DNA of 64,000 bases from Siphonodentalium dalli (taxonomy: Eukaryota; Mollusca; Scaphopoda; Gadilida; Siphonodentaliidae): positions 162,004,875 through 162,068,874 of the forward strand of contig CP136062.1 in assembly GCA_032622095.1 (NCBI GenBank). Reading direction: 5' to 3'. Under the pieces are notes generated by a model. That model was not told the DNA's origin and made no database searches. It was given only the letters and a program-made list of their open reading frames with translations. Shown here one piece after another: positions 24,901-35,777 of this stretch (within the stretch, counting starts at the first letter, position 1; each line of letters begins with the position of its first letter). Position numbers and translations under genes: made by a program.

Positions 24901-26603
24901 AAAAAAATGTTAGACCAATGCATTCTCTTATATATGCGAGGCGACCTATGGTCGACTCGCATATATAAGAGAATGCATTGGCACAGGGTATAAGGGTTGA
25001 TACAAAAATCGACCTGGCACTCAAAGGGTTAATAGTTCGTGAATAATATACAAGTGGTGTATACAAATGTGACAGACTGATAACCCTATAGTATCAGAGT
25101 AGTCGAGCCTCTACGTATTAGAGGCTCGGAAGTGGAATAGGACAAGCATGATATCTTGGGGAATTATGGTCATTTCCCATGACCATATATGGGAGCTGAC
25201 TTCATTGTGTGATATCAATGGCTGGGAGTAACATGTGTGAGGTTTCCTAATGGAACCGAACACAGATTTTCGAGTTTGGGTTCTACCTATAAGAACAGTG
25301 ATATAATGTACACGCAGTGTTATATGTCCATGAATCAAGTTATGGGAATATAATGGGGCATGGGTAGTTATGTCACATAGCCACTGTGTTGTACACACAT
25401 ATTTAAAGGTACTCAATCCGATCAGACGCTCCTAAATTACTATTTCTTTGGCTTTGGGGGGGGGGGTAAAAAATATTTGATTCGAGTCGAGGAACCCACC
25501 CATCAAAGCTCATAGTGATCAGATATCGATTTTTGAAGTTTGTAAATTTTTGGAGATGTGGGCCAGAACCACATGCTCAAACGGACAAATTGCGGTTGTA
25601 AGGTGGATAACTCTAAAATCAAGTGGTTACCATTAACAATAATAACTAGAGTTGTGACTGTCCCAATGGGACTACGGATACCCCCCTGTTTGTAAAATAC
25701 TAAGATGTTTTACATGTCAGTAAACATTTAGTTAAAATTATAAAATAACAGTTCCCATTGCAGGTGTACAACCATAACCCTAATCTTAAACCTATTGACC
25801 GAAAAATGTAGGAATAAAAGCTTGGACAAAATTAGGTATGTTGCGAAAAAAAATCTAAGTCGAAAAAGGGGAATAACTCCACCAAAAAATGTCGGACAGA
25901 CGTCATAATCGCAGGTGCACAAGTGCCCATGGTACTAAATATCTGTGCCACGTTTTTTAAAAATTGACCGAAAAATGTAGGAATAAAAGCTAGGACAAAA
26001 GTATAGATGTTGCGAAAAATTTCTAAGTTGAAAAAGGGGGGATAACTCCACGAAAAAAAGTCCGACAGACATCATAATCGCAGGTGCACAGGTTCCCATG
26101 GTGGTTGATGTCTGTGCCAAGTTTCACGACAATTGATCATAAAACGACTGAGAAAAACTCCGGACAAATTTGTGTCCACGGACGGACGACAGACGACGGA
26201 CGACAGACAAGCTGACTCCAGTATACCCCCCCTAACTTTGTTGCGGGGGGTATAATGATAGTTGCATCCCGAATCAAGATGTAAATATCTACAATTGAGG
26301 TTAGTTAACATGATGTTTTCTATGGAGTGGTTTGGTCCATTTGAGATTATCGATGATTTTAGTAGAATGCTACATTCCTCCAGTTGGCATAGCACCTGAG
26401 TACTAATTAATTAGTCTCACACACCCGAACAAGTCCATAATATGTCTTTCATATCTCGTATGCATCTTTATCTTGCAGGTAAACTGAAAGATCTCGGAAA
26501 CATGGTGCTGAAACCTTTTGGACTATCGACAAGTAACTTCCAGATGCAACAAGATCCCAACTCTGGATCATATTCAGTCAAATTCAATCAAAACGGGAAA
26601 TAA
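15480..26603 (+). CDS. TTC1: Tetratricopeptide repeat protein 1, five coding exons
   Basis: Joined exons 15480-15929, 18119-18292, 21187-21372, 23057-23111 and 26479-26603 give 990 nt (329 residues plus TAA); human TTC1 has 292. Every junction has GT/AG sites and matching phase. Residues 1-150 are an acidic, low-complexity N-terminus ending in a Glu-rich coiled-coil-like stretch. Three TPRs follow, at roughly 156-189, 192-228 and 229-262. The C-terminal tail contains [17 protein letters not shown], the family signature. Carboxylate-clamp positions are visible: K162, N164, N200, K230 and R234. From the family: a cytosolic TPR adaptor reported to bind Hsp90 and G-alpha/Ras proteins. The first ATG of the open frame was chosen as the start. 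A possible acceptor at 15466 implies an upstream 5'UTR exon. Introns 1, 2 and 3 carry MITEs or tandem-core elements. Identity is firm; start and UTRs are inferred. Confidence 0.93.
15941..16490. mobile_element. Family I palindromic MITE, in TTC1 intron 1
   Basis: It starts about 12 nt after the exon 1 donor. It holds repeated inverted blocks of gcagaatgaggtccccagag and its complement. The same layout, including tctgggaagtatctatagtc and ctaatttgcagaag segments, recurs at 32157-33122, 55360-55775 and 60279-60640. Confidence 0.85.
16743..17199. mobile_element. piggyBac-type MITE carrying two hairpins (variant a)
   Basis: TTAA lies at 16739-16742 and 17200-17203. The ends are CCCTTTACCCAACAGAAC and the complement of GGTTTGTTGGGTAAAGGG. 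The TTAA target and CCCTTT start are typical of piggyBac ends. Inside are two copies of a 75-bp hairpin (16770-16835 and 16981-17052; ccaatgcattctcttatata arm) in head-to-head arrangement around an AT-rich spacer. Confidence 0.85.
17204..18118. other. Remainder of TTC1 intron 1
   Basis: Contains short ORFs without similarity to anything recognised; no repeat matched. Confidence 0.4.
18119..18292 (+). CDS. TTC1: TTC1 coding exon 2 (TPR1 and start of TPR2)
   Basis: The acceptor is tatatttacag|AAAAGA and the donor CTG|gtatgata; 174 nt, phase 0 at both ends. It encodes 58 residues including EREKGNTLF and [14 protein letters not shown], which align with the human TPR1/TPR2 segment. A longer open reading frame in another frame at this spot is a shadow. 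Confidence 0.93.
18612..20962. mobile_element. Tandem-core element copy 1 (Helentron/pearl-like), TTC1 intron 2
   Basis: It begins TTAGCTCAACTTAC with a hairpin (agctcaacttac/taagtttgaact) and ends gttgagctacagtgtcattg with a small terminal hairpin (agtgtca/tgacact). Between are about 13 tandem units of about 155-165 bp (gcgggctacaggtcgta ... catggccgc). Two unit subtypes alternate: one linked by ttcaaaattcaatcc, the other by ctctttgcatgactaaat. Tandem cores and subterminal hairpins resemble bivalve pearl elements, now linked to Helentrons; that assignment is inference. Confidence 0.8.
21187..21372 (+). CDS. TTC1: TTC1 coding exon 3 (TPR2 end and TPR3)
   Basis: The acceptor is tgttctag|GATTTG and the donor GCATG|gtaagtc; 186 nt, phase 0-0. 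The 62 residues include [13 protein letters not shown] and [16 protein letters not shown], the strongest match to TTC1 in the window. A palindromic MITE starts 10 nt into the following intron. Confidence 0.96.
21382..21591. mobile_element. Palindromic MITE family E, TTC1 intron 3
   Basis: TIR CAGTAATGCCCTA and its complement are flanked by TA at 21380-21381 and 21592-21593. The whole element folds on itself (cagaattatgggtaatt arms). It starts 10 nt after the exon 3 boundary. A second copy is at 30613-30811 and a split third copy at 57592/59562. Confidence 0.88.
22455..22661. mobile_element. Hairpin-bearing MITE (variant d), TTC1 intron 3
   Basis: Two degenerate copies of the ccaatgcattctct hairpin are followed by an end reading tgcttcaccagcgcagctcc ... 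aggg and TTAA at 22662-22665. The left TIR is not recognisable. Confidence 0.7.
22854..23002. repeat. Foldback hairpin just upstream of TTC1 exon 4
   Basis: Arms ctacaggtcaaagttctg and cagaactttgacctgtag pair, extended by ggttttag/ttaaaacc and by tggaaatgct arms. It ends 55 nt before exon 4. Confidence 0.8.
23057..23111 (+). CDS. TTC1: TTC1 coding exon 4
   Basis: The acceptor is ccattacag|AGGCTT and the donor ATGATGG|gtgagt; 55 nt, ending in phase 1. It encodes [18 protein letters not shown] plus the first base of Gly289, matching the human RLPKQIEERNERLKEEML segment. Confidence 0.93.
23585..23614 (+). CDS. Candidate TTC1 cassette microexon (30 nt)
   Basis: This interval is bounded by aaactcacag and gtaagcag. 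It is 30 nt long, phase 1 in and phase 1 out, and has no stop in frame. Including it would insert [10 protein letters not shown] between exon 4 and exon 5 and leave the rest unchanged. It resembles the end of exon 4 (both end in an AAGATGAA motif followed by a GTRAG donor and an AGCAGC context). Only splice signals and phase support it; no homologue insertion is known to me. Confidence 0.35.
   Translation, partial: AFMVTKMKY
23770..24360. repeat. Degraded tandem-core element fragment, TTC1 intron 4
   Basis: Three decayed units of the gggctacaggt...catgtagatgggaacga type are preceded by a (tctg)n tract near 23810. No intact ends. Confidence 0.65.
24791..25028. mobile_element. piggyBac-type MITE with hairpin (variant b), TTC1 intron 4
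   Basis: TTAA lies at 24787-24790 and 25029-25032. The ends are CCCTTTGAGTGCCAGG and its exact complement. Inside is one copy of the 75-bp hairpin (24914-24985). Confidence 0.9.
25407..25650. mobile_element. TTAA MITE family D, 3'-truncated copy
   Basis: TTAA at 25403-25406 is followed by AGGTACTCAATCCGATCAG and the gattcgagtcgaggaaccca interior. The right end is missing, abutting the next repeat. Confidence 0.7.
25655..26250. repeat. Retroelement-like repeat with two internal units
   Basis: Two units of about 185 bp (gaccgaaaaatgtaggaata ... cataatcgcaggtgcac) end in a gacggacgacagacgacgga stretch and a tacccccccta...ggggggtata terminus. No protein recognised; the class is uncertain. Confidence 0.5.
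26250..26450. repeat. Family H repeat upstream of TTC1 exon 5
   Basis: gatagttgcatcccgaatc through gtccataatatgtcttt is shared with 56690-56850, which sits upstream of TBC1D20 exon 3. Confidence 0.65.
26479..26603 (+). CDS. TTC1: TTC1 terminal coding exon 5
   Basis: The acceptor is tatcttgcag|GTAAAC. The first two bases complete Gly289, then [17 protein letters not shown] follows and the frame stops at TAA 26601-26603. This tail is the most conserved piece of the family. The 3'UTR downstream has no AATAAA before a tandem-core repeat element begins at 26759. Confidence 0.96.
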
Positions 26604-26758
26604 CAGACACTTGGTGGTGCAAAAGCTGAAATTCCAATCTCAGAAGCCTATTTGATTCTAGTTGTAACTGTTTGTTGCCACATGCTTTACTCAGTTTGCT
26701 TTCGCTACTGATAGTATCTGAACATCCCTACAATTAAGAAATGACTTTTTTATCATTT

Positions 26759-29700
26759 TTAGCTCAACTTACTTTTGTAAGTTTGAGCTATTGCCATGGC
26801 TTGGCGTCCGTGTGTGCGTGTGTTCGTGTGTCCGTGTGTCCGTCTACAATTTCCTTTGGCGCGGGCTACAGGTAGTACCTTTGGTCTGATGTTTATGAAA
26901 TTTTGCATGAATGTTGACATTGACATGTAGATGGGAACGAGTCATTTTGGGGTCATTCGGCCAAAAAACATGGCCGCTGGTGGTAGGGTTGAAACGATTA
27001 ATCGACTAGTCGTAGACGACGCTGAAATGTCAGAACGTCGACTCTGAATTTTGCCGTCGACTAATCGGAACATAGTGTATTAGTTCCATGTATAACGTTT
27101 TCAAGATCGATTCCGACATAAACGGTGTTAACTGCGTGTAAGTTACAGTAAGTTTTACGTTTGGTGACACCCGGAATTGACAGTGTTACTAGTATAGACA
27201 CACACAGTGACCCGACTATTAATCGAAAGAATGAAATTGACAACACAATGTCTCACTCGTCGTTTGAGGTCAAAGACATCACTGCGACATGATGGCAATG
27301 ATTGACGTGGCTTTATCGTTTGTCGGAGACCGCTTTGATCTAGACACTGTGTATATTTCAATTGATCAACTGAAGGTTGCTTAAGGTGACATCATTGTTG
27401 CTACCGTATATAAATGATACTGACATTAAGAACTGGCTATCGTATTCTACAACATAGCCTATTCTATATGGCGTATTTAGTCGGAACATTAACATTTTAT
27501 AGTGACACCGCTCGGCACCGGTTTATTGGTGATCACGTGACTAAACGAAATCTCGAACGCAGATATTAAATTTAAAACCTGTATAAATGATCGAGTTTCT
27601 AATTATTATCCACCACATGTCTAATTATATAATTACATTCAGTGTGTTGGATAAATATCAAGATGTTTACAGTATTATTTCCCAAATAAATTGGTCTCTA
27701 TGCAGGGAAATGCGCTACGCAATAGACCGTCATCGCATCAGTCATCAGTGTACGCCATGTACGATGAATTTTCCGTACCATGTTATGTTTGAAAGTTTTG
27801 ATATCGGGTACCGACTAGTCGACGCAACGCGACTTTTGGGTCTCGACTAGTCGACTCTGAAATTCACTAATCGTTTCAACACTACCGGTAGCTGGTGGCC
27901 ATCTTGGATTTCAAAATTCAATCCATTGGCGCGGGCTACAGGTCGTACTGTTCGTTTGATCATCATGAAATTTGTCATGGATGTTAATATTGACATGTAG
28001 ATGGGAACGAGTCATTTTGGGGTCGTTCCGCCAAAAAACATGGCCGTCAGCAGCCATCTTGGATTTTACTCTTTGCATGACTAAATCATTTGGCGCAGGC
28101 TACAGGTCGTAGTTTTGATCGGAACTTCATGAAATTTGTCATGGATGTTAACAATGAGATGTAGATGGGAACGAGTGATTTTGGGGTTGTTCAGCCAAAA
28201 AACATGGCCGCCATCATGGATTTTACTCTTTGCATGACTAAATCCTTTGGCGCGGGCTACAGGTCGTACCTTTGGTCTGATCTTTATGAAATTTGTCATG
28301 AATGTTGACATTGACATGTAGATGGGAACGAGTCATTTTGGGGTCATTCGGCCAAAAAAAATGGCCGCTGGTGGCCATTTTGGATTTCAAAATTCAATCC
28401 ATTGGCGCGGGCTACAGGTCGTACTGTTCGTCTGATCATTATGAAATTTGTCATGGATGTTAATATTGACATGTAGATGGGAACGAGTCATTTTGGGGTC
28501 GTTCGGCCAAAAAACATGGCCGCTGGCAGCCATCTTGGATTTTACTCTTTGCATGACTAAATCATTTGGCGCAGGCTACAGGTCGTAGTTTTGATCAGAA
28601 CTTCATGAAATTTGTCATGGATGTTAATATTGACATGTAGATGGGAACGAGTGATTTTGGGGTCGTTCAGCCAAAAAACATGGCCGCCAGCAGCCATCTT
28701 GGATTTTACTCTTTGCATGACTAAATTCTTTGGCGCGGGCTACAGGTTGTAGCTTTGGTCTGACCTTTATAAAATTTGTCATGAATATTGATATTGACAT
28801 GTATATGGGAACGAGTCATTTTGGGGTCATACGGCCAAAAAACATGGCCGCTGACAGCCATCTTGGATTTTACTCTTTGCATGACTAAATCCTTTGGCAC
28901 AGGCTACAGGTTGTAGTTTTGATCAGAACGTCATGAAATTTGTCATGGATGTTAACAATGACATGTAGATGGGAACGAGTGATTTTGGGGTTGTTCGGCC
29001 AAAAAACATGGCCACCAGCAGCCATCGTGGATTTTACTCTTTGCATGACTAAATCCTTTGGCGCGGGCTTCAGGTGTACCTATGGTCTGATCTTTATGAA
29101 TTTTGTCATGAATGTTGACATTGACATGTAGATGGGAACGAGTCATTTTGGGGTCATTCGGCCAAAAAACATGGCCGCAGGTGGCCATTTTGGATTTCAA
29201 AATTCAATCCATTGGCACGGGCTACAGGTCGTACTGTTTGTCTGATCATCATGATATTTATCATGGATGTTAATATTAACATGTAGATGGGAACGAGTCA
29301 TTTTGGGGTCGTTTGGCTAAAAAACATGTCCGCCAGCAGCCATATTGGATTTTACTCTTTGCATGAATAAATCCTTTGGTGCGGGCTACAGGTCGTAGCT
29401 TTGGTCGGAACTTCAAGAAATTTGTCATGTATGTTAACAATGACATGTAGATGGGAAACGAGTCATTTTGGGGTCGTTCAGCCGAAAAACATGGCCGCCA
29501 GCAGCCATCTTGGATTTTACTCTTTGCATGACTAAATCCATTGTCACAGGCTACAGGTCATACATTTGATCAGATCATTATGAGATTTGTAAAGGCTGTA
29601 GATGGGAACAAGTCATTTTGGGGTAATTCGGAAAAAAACATGGCTGCCGGTGGCCATTTTAGAATTTACTCTTTGCATCAATAAATCCTTTGTCACACCA

Positions 29701-29877
29701 TAATCACCACATCCCTGATCCGATCATTATGAAACCTGTTATGAATGTTGATATTGACATGAACATCTAGTCTTACTTAGACATTTCAATTAGCACTTTT
29801 CCTATTCCTCCATTTACTGTCGACCATTAAATTATTCCCCTACCTAAGTTGAGCTACAGTGTCATTGACACTTTCAT
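26759..29877. mobile_element. Tandem-core element copy 2, interrupted
   Basis: It has the same ends and unit subtypes as 18612-20962, and the last 700 bp or so follow nearly the same unit order. It begins about 155 nt after the TTC1 stop codon. A 907-bp hAT-like element interrupts an early unit (26984-27890). Confidence 0.85.
26984..27890. mobile_element. hAT-like non-autonomous element with exact 8-bp duplication
   Basis: It is flanked by gctggtgg at 26976-26983 and 27891-27898; removing the insert restores the surrounding repeat unit (ggccgctggtggccatc). Its ends share gttgaaacgatta in inverted orientation, followed by gactagtcga motifs. The 8-bp duplication is typical of hAT transposases. 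No transposase is encoded. Confidence 0.88.
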
Positions 29878-30210
29878 TTTTAAATAAATGTTTCTTACAA
29901 TTTTTAGGACATAAAATAAAAAACATCCATTACCCTGCAGGGAGCCCCACACATATATAGAAACATATAGAAGAGTGTCGTCTGCTCATGTTTGTCTGGG
30001 GCTCTGTATGGGTGAAATTATAAAATTGTTAAAGAATACAAGAACAAATTATTAAAATTGTAAAAAATTGTTAGGCCAATGCATTCTCTTATATATGAGA
30101 GGCGACCTATGGTCGACTCGCATATATAAGAGAATGAATTGGCACAGGGTAAAACAATCCCGACTTCCGACTGGATTTGATATGGTGGGTCACATATAAG
30201 ATATGATGGG
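29878..30210. mobile_element. Partial hairpin-bearing MITE (variant c)
   Basis: It matches 35906-36217 from ttaaataaatgtttcttac through the hairpin (30073-30144) and the end cgacttccgactggatttg. The left portion is absent; it starts exactly where the tandem-core element ends. Confidence 0.75.
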
Positions 30211-30222
30211 TCACATATAAGA

Positions 30223-30341
30223 TATGACTGGAAGATCGATTGGGGTCATTGGATTTGACCGGCAGAGTAACAAAGTGTGTCAATACCAAACTTCGTTTAA
30301 TTATTCTGATGACCCCAATTGATCCGCACGTCATTCCTTAT
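30223..30341. repeat. Inverted-repeat MITE, family A copy 2
   Basis: It has the same arms as 21-160 (gatcgattggggtcattgg ... ccaatgaccccaattgatc-like), with a more diverged right arm. Confidence 0.75.
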
Positions 30342-30612
30342 AATCATATACGAGTACATTTTAATAGAACATTAATAATTTGAACAACTTTTCAAAACTA
30401 CCAAAACAATTATATAAAGTAACTTATTGTTCAAATTCTAACACAGTCTCCCTATAACAACATGCAGTGAGCGCGTGTACACGATCGGCTTAAGTGACAA
30501 AGGCATTTCCAATGTTCATCAACCAATAACTGAAGTGTCGTATTCAGTTATTGGCTTATGAACATAGAAAACGTTCATGTAAACCATATGGTGAAATGTA
30601 CTGATTTCGCTA

Positions 30613-30811
30613 CAGTAATGCCCTAAATAATCGACTCCTTAATCAAAGCAGAATTATGGGTAATTTTTCAAGACTTAGTTGGAAATATGGCTTGTTGCCA
30701 TTCATCGGAAAGCTCTCAGTGAATGGCAACAAGCCATATTTCTGACTAAATCCTGAAAAATTGCCCATAATTCTGCTCTGGTTAAGGAGCTGATTATTTA
30801 GAGCATTACTG
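30613..30811. mobile_element. Palindromic MITE family E copy 2
   Basis: TA-flanked CAGTAATGCCCTA and complement ends, as in the copy at 21382-21591. Confidence 0.88.
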
Positions 30812-30813
30812 TA

Positions 30814-31446
30814 ATTGTTATAGGCACAGGCGGCGTTTGTTGCAAAAATATTCATATTTTTCATATCGCCATCAACAGAAGGAATATTAAAATATATATA
30901 TAGTTTTGTTCATATGCCAAACATAATCAGCGCATAAATAGTATATTGTCGTCAAGACGTACGATGGTGTATGTAAACAAGAGCCTGCTCGTGTTACAGA
31001 AGTTTTGCTTCTGTTTACATAACGCAGCTCAATTCTATTGGTTAATCACACACAAATGTTGTAAACGCTCTTTATTATATCCATATCAGGAAAACAGTAA
31101 CTAATAACGCTCTTTATGTTTACCATATTCGGATCTAAACAAAAGCTAGGTTCTGTAACGTTTTTTGCTTTTGTTTACATAACAAAGGAAAAACATTTGA
31201 CAATATTACCATACTGTTTATGCCATAATTCTGATTGGTATAAGAACAAAGTCTGTCTATATTTTACTATTCTTTCTGTTTATGGCGGTTTTTGACGGAG
31301 GTGAATATTTTAACAGCATACCCACTGTCAATGCCGCCCGTATCTTTAAATGCAGAGGGTGTTTGATTATATGAAAAATGAACCATCCCGTGCATTCTAT
31401 TTTGAACTAATCTATTCAGCAATCACCTGCAGATCAGCATGTGGCA
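30814..31446. other. No recognisable feature
   Basis: AT-rich; a repeated ttttgcttytgtttacataac motif occurs near 31004 and 31160. No gene. Confidence 0.4.
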
Positions 31447-32013
31447 GCAGGTTGATATCTAGACCCAGTCTTCACGGTCCACAGCAGCTCGGTATATCAG
31501 TTGGGATGATGCTGTTTTTGGACCGAGTCCCCTCCCGTTACTCTTCTATAACAGACTTTACACCCAGGAAGTTATGTTACTTGTATGTCTTCGGATTATG
31601 AACATGTGTATCTGAATATAGAGGGCAGCTTTTCCTAAGGCATGGGGATATCAGAGGTCTGTTGAATTTCAAAGCAATGAGATTTATAAGTAAACAAAGC
31701 ATTGTTTCCAGAGAATTTTGATTTGTTGCGCTGCCAGAAAATGCATGTAAACAATACATTAGATGATCGTATCATCACTTCACCTTTTTCTATCGAGGTA
31801 AACATTATATCAGATTAATCGCGGACATATCAGATAATTAGTTACATTCAGAAGTTTACATGAATGCCCAGGATTCATGTGTACATGTGGTATGTCTTTT
31901 GAATAAAAGTCCATTATAGAAGAGCAACGGGGCTGGACTCAGTCCAAAAACAGCATCATCCCAACCGATATCACAAGCTGTTGTGGACCGAGAATACATG
32001 GTCTATGGCAAGG
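31447..32013. mobile_element. Foldback element, family G copy 2
   Basis: Arms of about 100 bp (cagtcttcacggtccacagc ... and its complement to 32013) carry the gatgatgctgtttttggac core. Interior non-coding. Confidence 0.75.
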
Positions 32014-32156
32014 CTGGAAATAATATATCTCATTTGGAGAATGAGGTCCCCAGATTCATTTCCTAAGAACTCGTTTATTTTAAATACCCCAACTTTTCAA
32101 AGAAAAAGGTGGAGGTGGGGGTGGCTATAGGGGGGGGCTATACTTGATTGCCTTTG

Positions 32157-33122
32157 TCTGCAAGCCTTGAAATTATGTGTCTGTCATTTGCAGAATAGGG
32201 TCCCCAGCAGGTGAATTTAGTGATGCTATCCCACAGGTTAGCATCACCAAACTCACCCTCTATGGACCTCATTCTGCTCAGGCCTCATCTTCTGGGAAGT
32301 ATCTATAGTCTCCAATTAACATTGTTTTTAGTTACTTTTTATACACCCTTTTGAAAAAAAGGTTGTATTATGTAATCAGTCTGTCCGTCTGTCTGTCTAG
32401 CCATCCGTTAACATTTTTGGTTTCCGATCGATAACTCTAGTTTGGATTATTTGATCTGAACCAAAGTTGGTATGTGTATTTCCCAGCTGAAGATACAGGC
32501 CCTGATCGAATATGGGTTCCATCCAATTATTTTTACATGATGAGTTACGGCTCTTTTTCGACTTAAAATTTGACCACTTGTTTGTGCTTGTTGGTTTCTG
32601 ACCGATAACTCCAGTTTGAATTACTTGATCGTAACCAAGGTTGGTATGTGTATTTTCAGCTAAAGATACAGGCAAAGTTCGACTATAGGTTCTGTCCAAT
32701 CATTTTCATATGAGTTACGGCCGTTTATCAACTGAGAATTTGACCGCATTTTGGCATTGAAATTAGGGTTTTTTCAGATATTCTTTGTAAGCTCAAATTA
32801 TTATTTTATTTTCCGGTAGTACAATTCGAAATGGCTGAAGGGCATATTTTGCCACGCCCTAGCGATGCTCTTGTTCCCGTACGGGAAGTTTCTATATCCC
32901 CTAATTTGCAGACAATAAAATGCATAATCGAGGTGACTAATGGGTGAACATCACCAACTTCAACTGGAGGACTTCAATTTTATCCTAGGTCTCCCATCGC
33001 AGAATGAGGTACCCAGAGGGTTAATTTGGTGATGCTAGCCCACTGTGGGGGAGAGCATCACTAAATTCACCCTCTGGGGACCTCATTCTGCAAATGACAG
33101 ACACACTATTTGCAGGCTTGCT
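32157..33122. mobile_element. Family I MITE, split by another repeat
   Basis: Its left end (ctgcaagcctt ... gtcatttgcagaat) and right end (attctgcaaatgac ... tatttgcaggcttgc) are inverted. An insert at about 32341-32880 interrupts it. The insert has two units of ccgataactccagtttg-type sequence, a repeat also glimpsed near 22390. Confidence 0.75.
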
Positions 33123-35732
33123 ACCTTCATAATATGCAATCTTATGAATTAGTAAATGCTTCTTAAATTGTTGTGCTGCATATCATTCGTATGATGGTAT
33201 GTCTAACTGATGAATATAATTTAATGATAACAAATAAATATATAATTATCAGCTAATTTCCTCAATTTTTTCCATTAGCTGGATATCAGTCAATTTTAGC
33301 CCACACGAGTCACTGGTGAAGCTATAGCCATCACTCTTTGGTTCTTTCATATAGCAACTTTACTTTATACCTCTAATGACGGGAGTTATGCTGATGCAGT
33401 ATTAAAGATCCTGTGCCAGAGCATTCTCTTATATATATGAGTCTCGCATAGGGGCCTCATATATTTAAGAGAATACACTGTCTCACAATTGCAAGGTAAA
33501 TATTGTTAGGCCAATGTATTCTCCCAATCGGTTACTCGCATAAATAAGATAATGCATTGGCACAGGGTTTTCGTAAAATTTCAGGAAACTCCAGTCATGG
33601 GTTATTATACCCCCCCCCCCACCCTTCCGCAAAGAAGTCGTAGCCTCGTAGGAAGAAGTGAGTGGCGGAGGGGGGGCTATACTAGAATCATCTTGTCCAT
33701 CGGTTTGTTTGTCCATCCATCCGTCAGTGGATGCAACTTTGGACTCATAAATGTTTTTTAATTTTCTTGGCACATATATTTACCATGAATTTCTGACTGA
33801 GTTGTTATGTATCTTGGTGAGTTATATGCAGACGATCATATAAAGCCGTCAGTGCGATAAATTTTTTCATACTTTTGTCATTAAATTGATTCAAATACTT
33901 GCATGGAACTCTCTTGACCCAGTCTTCGTAAATATACACTCAGATTCATACGGATATATATGTGGGTGTGTACTTTACTCCAGACTGCTCTTGACCATGC
34001 TATTGCTACACTCACATATTTTAGTAAATGGGCAGGTAGGACCCCTCATACCCCCCCCCCCCCCCCCCCACTGCTCAACTTCTTTGGTATTTTCATGCAC
34101 CCTAATGTGTATTATTTAGGGAAAATTATGTTAACAGAAAATATTTTGTTCCTAGTGTACCAACTGGGTCAAAGTTTAGCCTTACTCAATTTCCATTTTT
34201 TCGGATCATCGTGGGTTGGGGGAAATATAAGTAATATCATTGTGTTAACAACTTGACAGGACTGGTGATGTGTTTGATTACTCTATCCACTGGTATAAAA
34301 AAAACTTGTCATTGGTACCTTGCACCCCAAACCCAGGACTTAACTTCACCCCACTCATTTTGTTCCTTATTATGTCCCTCAATTTTTAAGCAATTTAACA
34401 ACATGAAAATAAAGTGGCCATGTAGAGGGCCTCCAACATGGTCGCCGTTTTTCAGACGAGGCACTATTAAGTCAGTTTGATGCAAATTATAGCGAGAACA
34501 TCTTGTCATATGTATACAAATGTATATATTATTGTGAAGCTAAGACAAAGTGCCACCTTTTTATGGCAAAATTGGAACACCGCGTCTATTATGGCTGCCA
34601 AAATGGCTGCCGGAAGTGGAAAATATGACTATTTTCACTAACATGTTCTAGATAAGTGTTTCTGCTGTTTAGAACTGGTTGAGAATTGCAACTTTAATTT
34701 TTTATATTTCATGTTAACTGATCATTGGATCAATAAAATATGGCATTATATGGGTACCAGCTTCTTACGATCCCTCAAATATTCAAATTTGCAGAACGCG
34801 GTATAAAATTTAACCAAAAAATATCTCCCTTGGGATTCTAGTCATATTTCAACAAGAAATGAGCTGGTCTGTGCAATGAAGTGAGGCATACCATTGCTTA
34901 TGAATATTTCAACTCAATGGAACCAAAATTGTCATTTTGCCTCTAAATGGCGGTCAAATTATCGGAAATGGTAGATATTGCCCCAGCGTGCCCTGCAATC
35001 GCTTGTAAGTTTGAGGAATAAAATTGACAAATATGTCTTCTATCCATTGAATACTAACATCGCTAATTCACCTTGTTAATTGTTACTATAGTAACCACTG
35101 ACATTACCAGAAATATTAGATTTTCTCTCACAAGCTTGACATCAAAATCTGCAAAAATTCACTTTTCAGGTTTGGACCATATTTTTTATGTAAAATGGAA
35201 CTATCATTGATATCAAAAGTGTTTATTCTTTTGATCTGTCGCGCTTTATTGTAGGCATATTAATTGTATGTTTCATTCACGGGAGTGCCTACATATGATA
35301 ATTGAGGAAATATGTTATATAAACGTCTTTGTCAATTTTGGTGCCCCTCTCCAATCTCTGTGCAGCGGCAGCCCCATCCCCCATCTGATGGTTGCGGATT
35401 TTTATGGGTGAAGTTTGTGAGAGAAAGATCCAATATTTCTGGTTATGTCAGTGGTTATACCATTTTAATATACTATAATTTCTTTCTGTTCAGTTCTGTT
35501 CGGTTCTGTTAGTGCAACCCCTAGCTTCGATACCAAAGAGTATTGCTTTAACTATTCTGCATGTAGAGCATTTCACGAAAGTACTTTATAGTTTCTAGGT
35601 AAAATCTGAAACTTTCCGCGCTCGATTAATAGTGGTAACCATAAAGGAAACGCCCCGATTTTGGATTGATGTATCGTCTGTCGAATTTAAACTACAGTAC
35701 CACTATAATGGAACTATTTCACAATGCCATCA
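33123..35732. other. Intergenic with repeat fragments
   Basis: It holds degenerate copies of the ccaatgcattctct hairpin (33412-33563), an inverted repeat of C/G runs with tatac ends (33606-33690), a C run at 34053-34070, and a stretch (34313-34350) complementary to about 43540-43575. No gene recognised. Confidence 0.5.
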
Positions 35733-35777
35733 TGCAATTTGTTTGATCTAATTTGATTTTATTCACTCCTCGTATAT

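Noticed and set aside
18622-29200. Many ORFs with [21 protein letters not shown]-type peptides
   Set aside because: They are translations of the tandem-core repeat units and occur wherever the units do; no start, domain or conservation supports coding.
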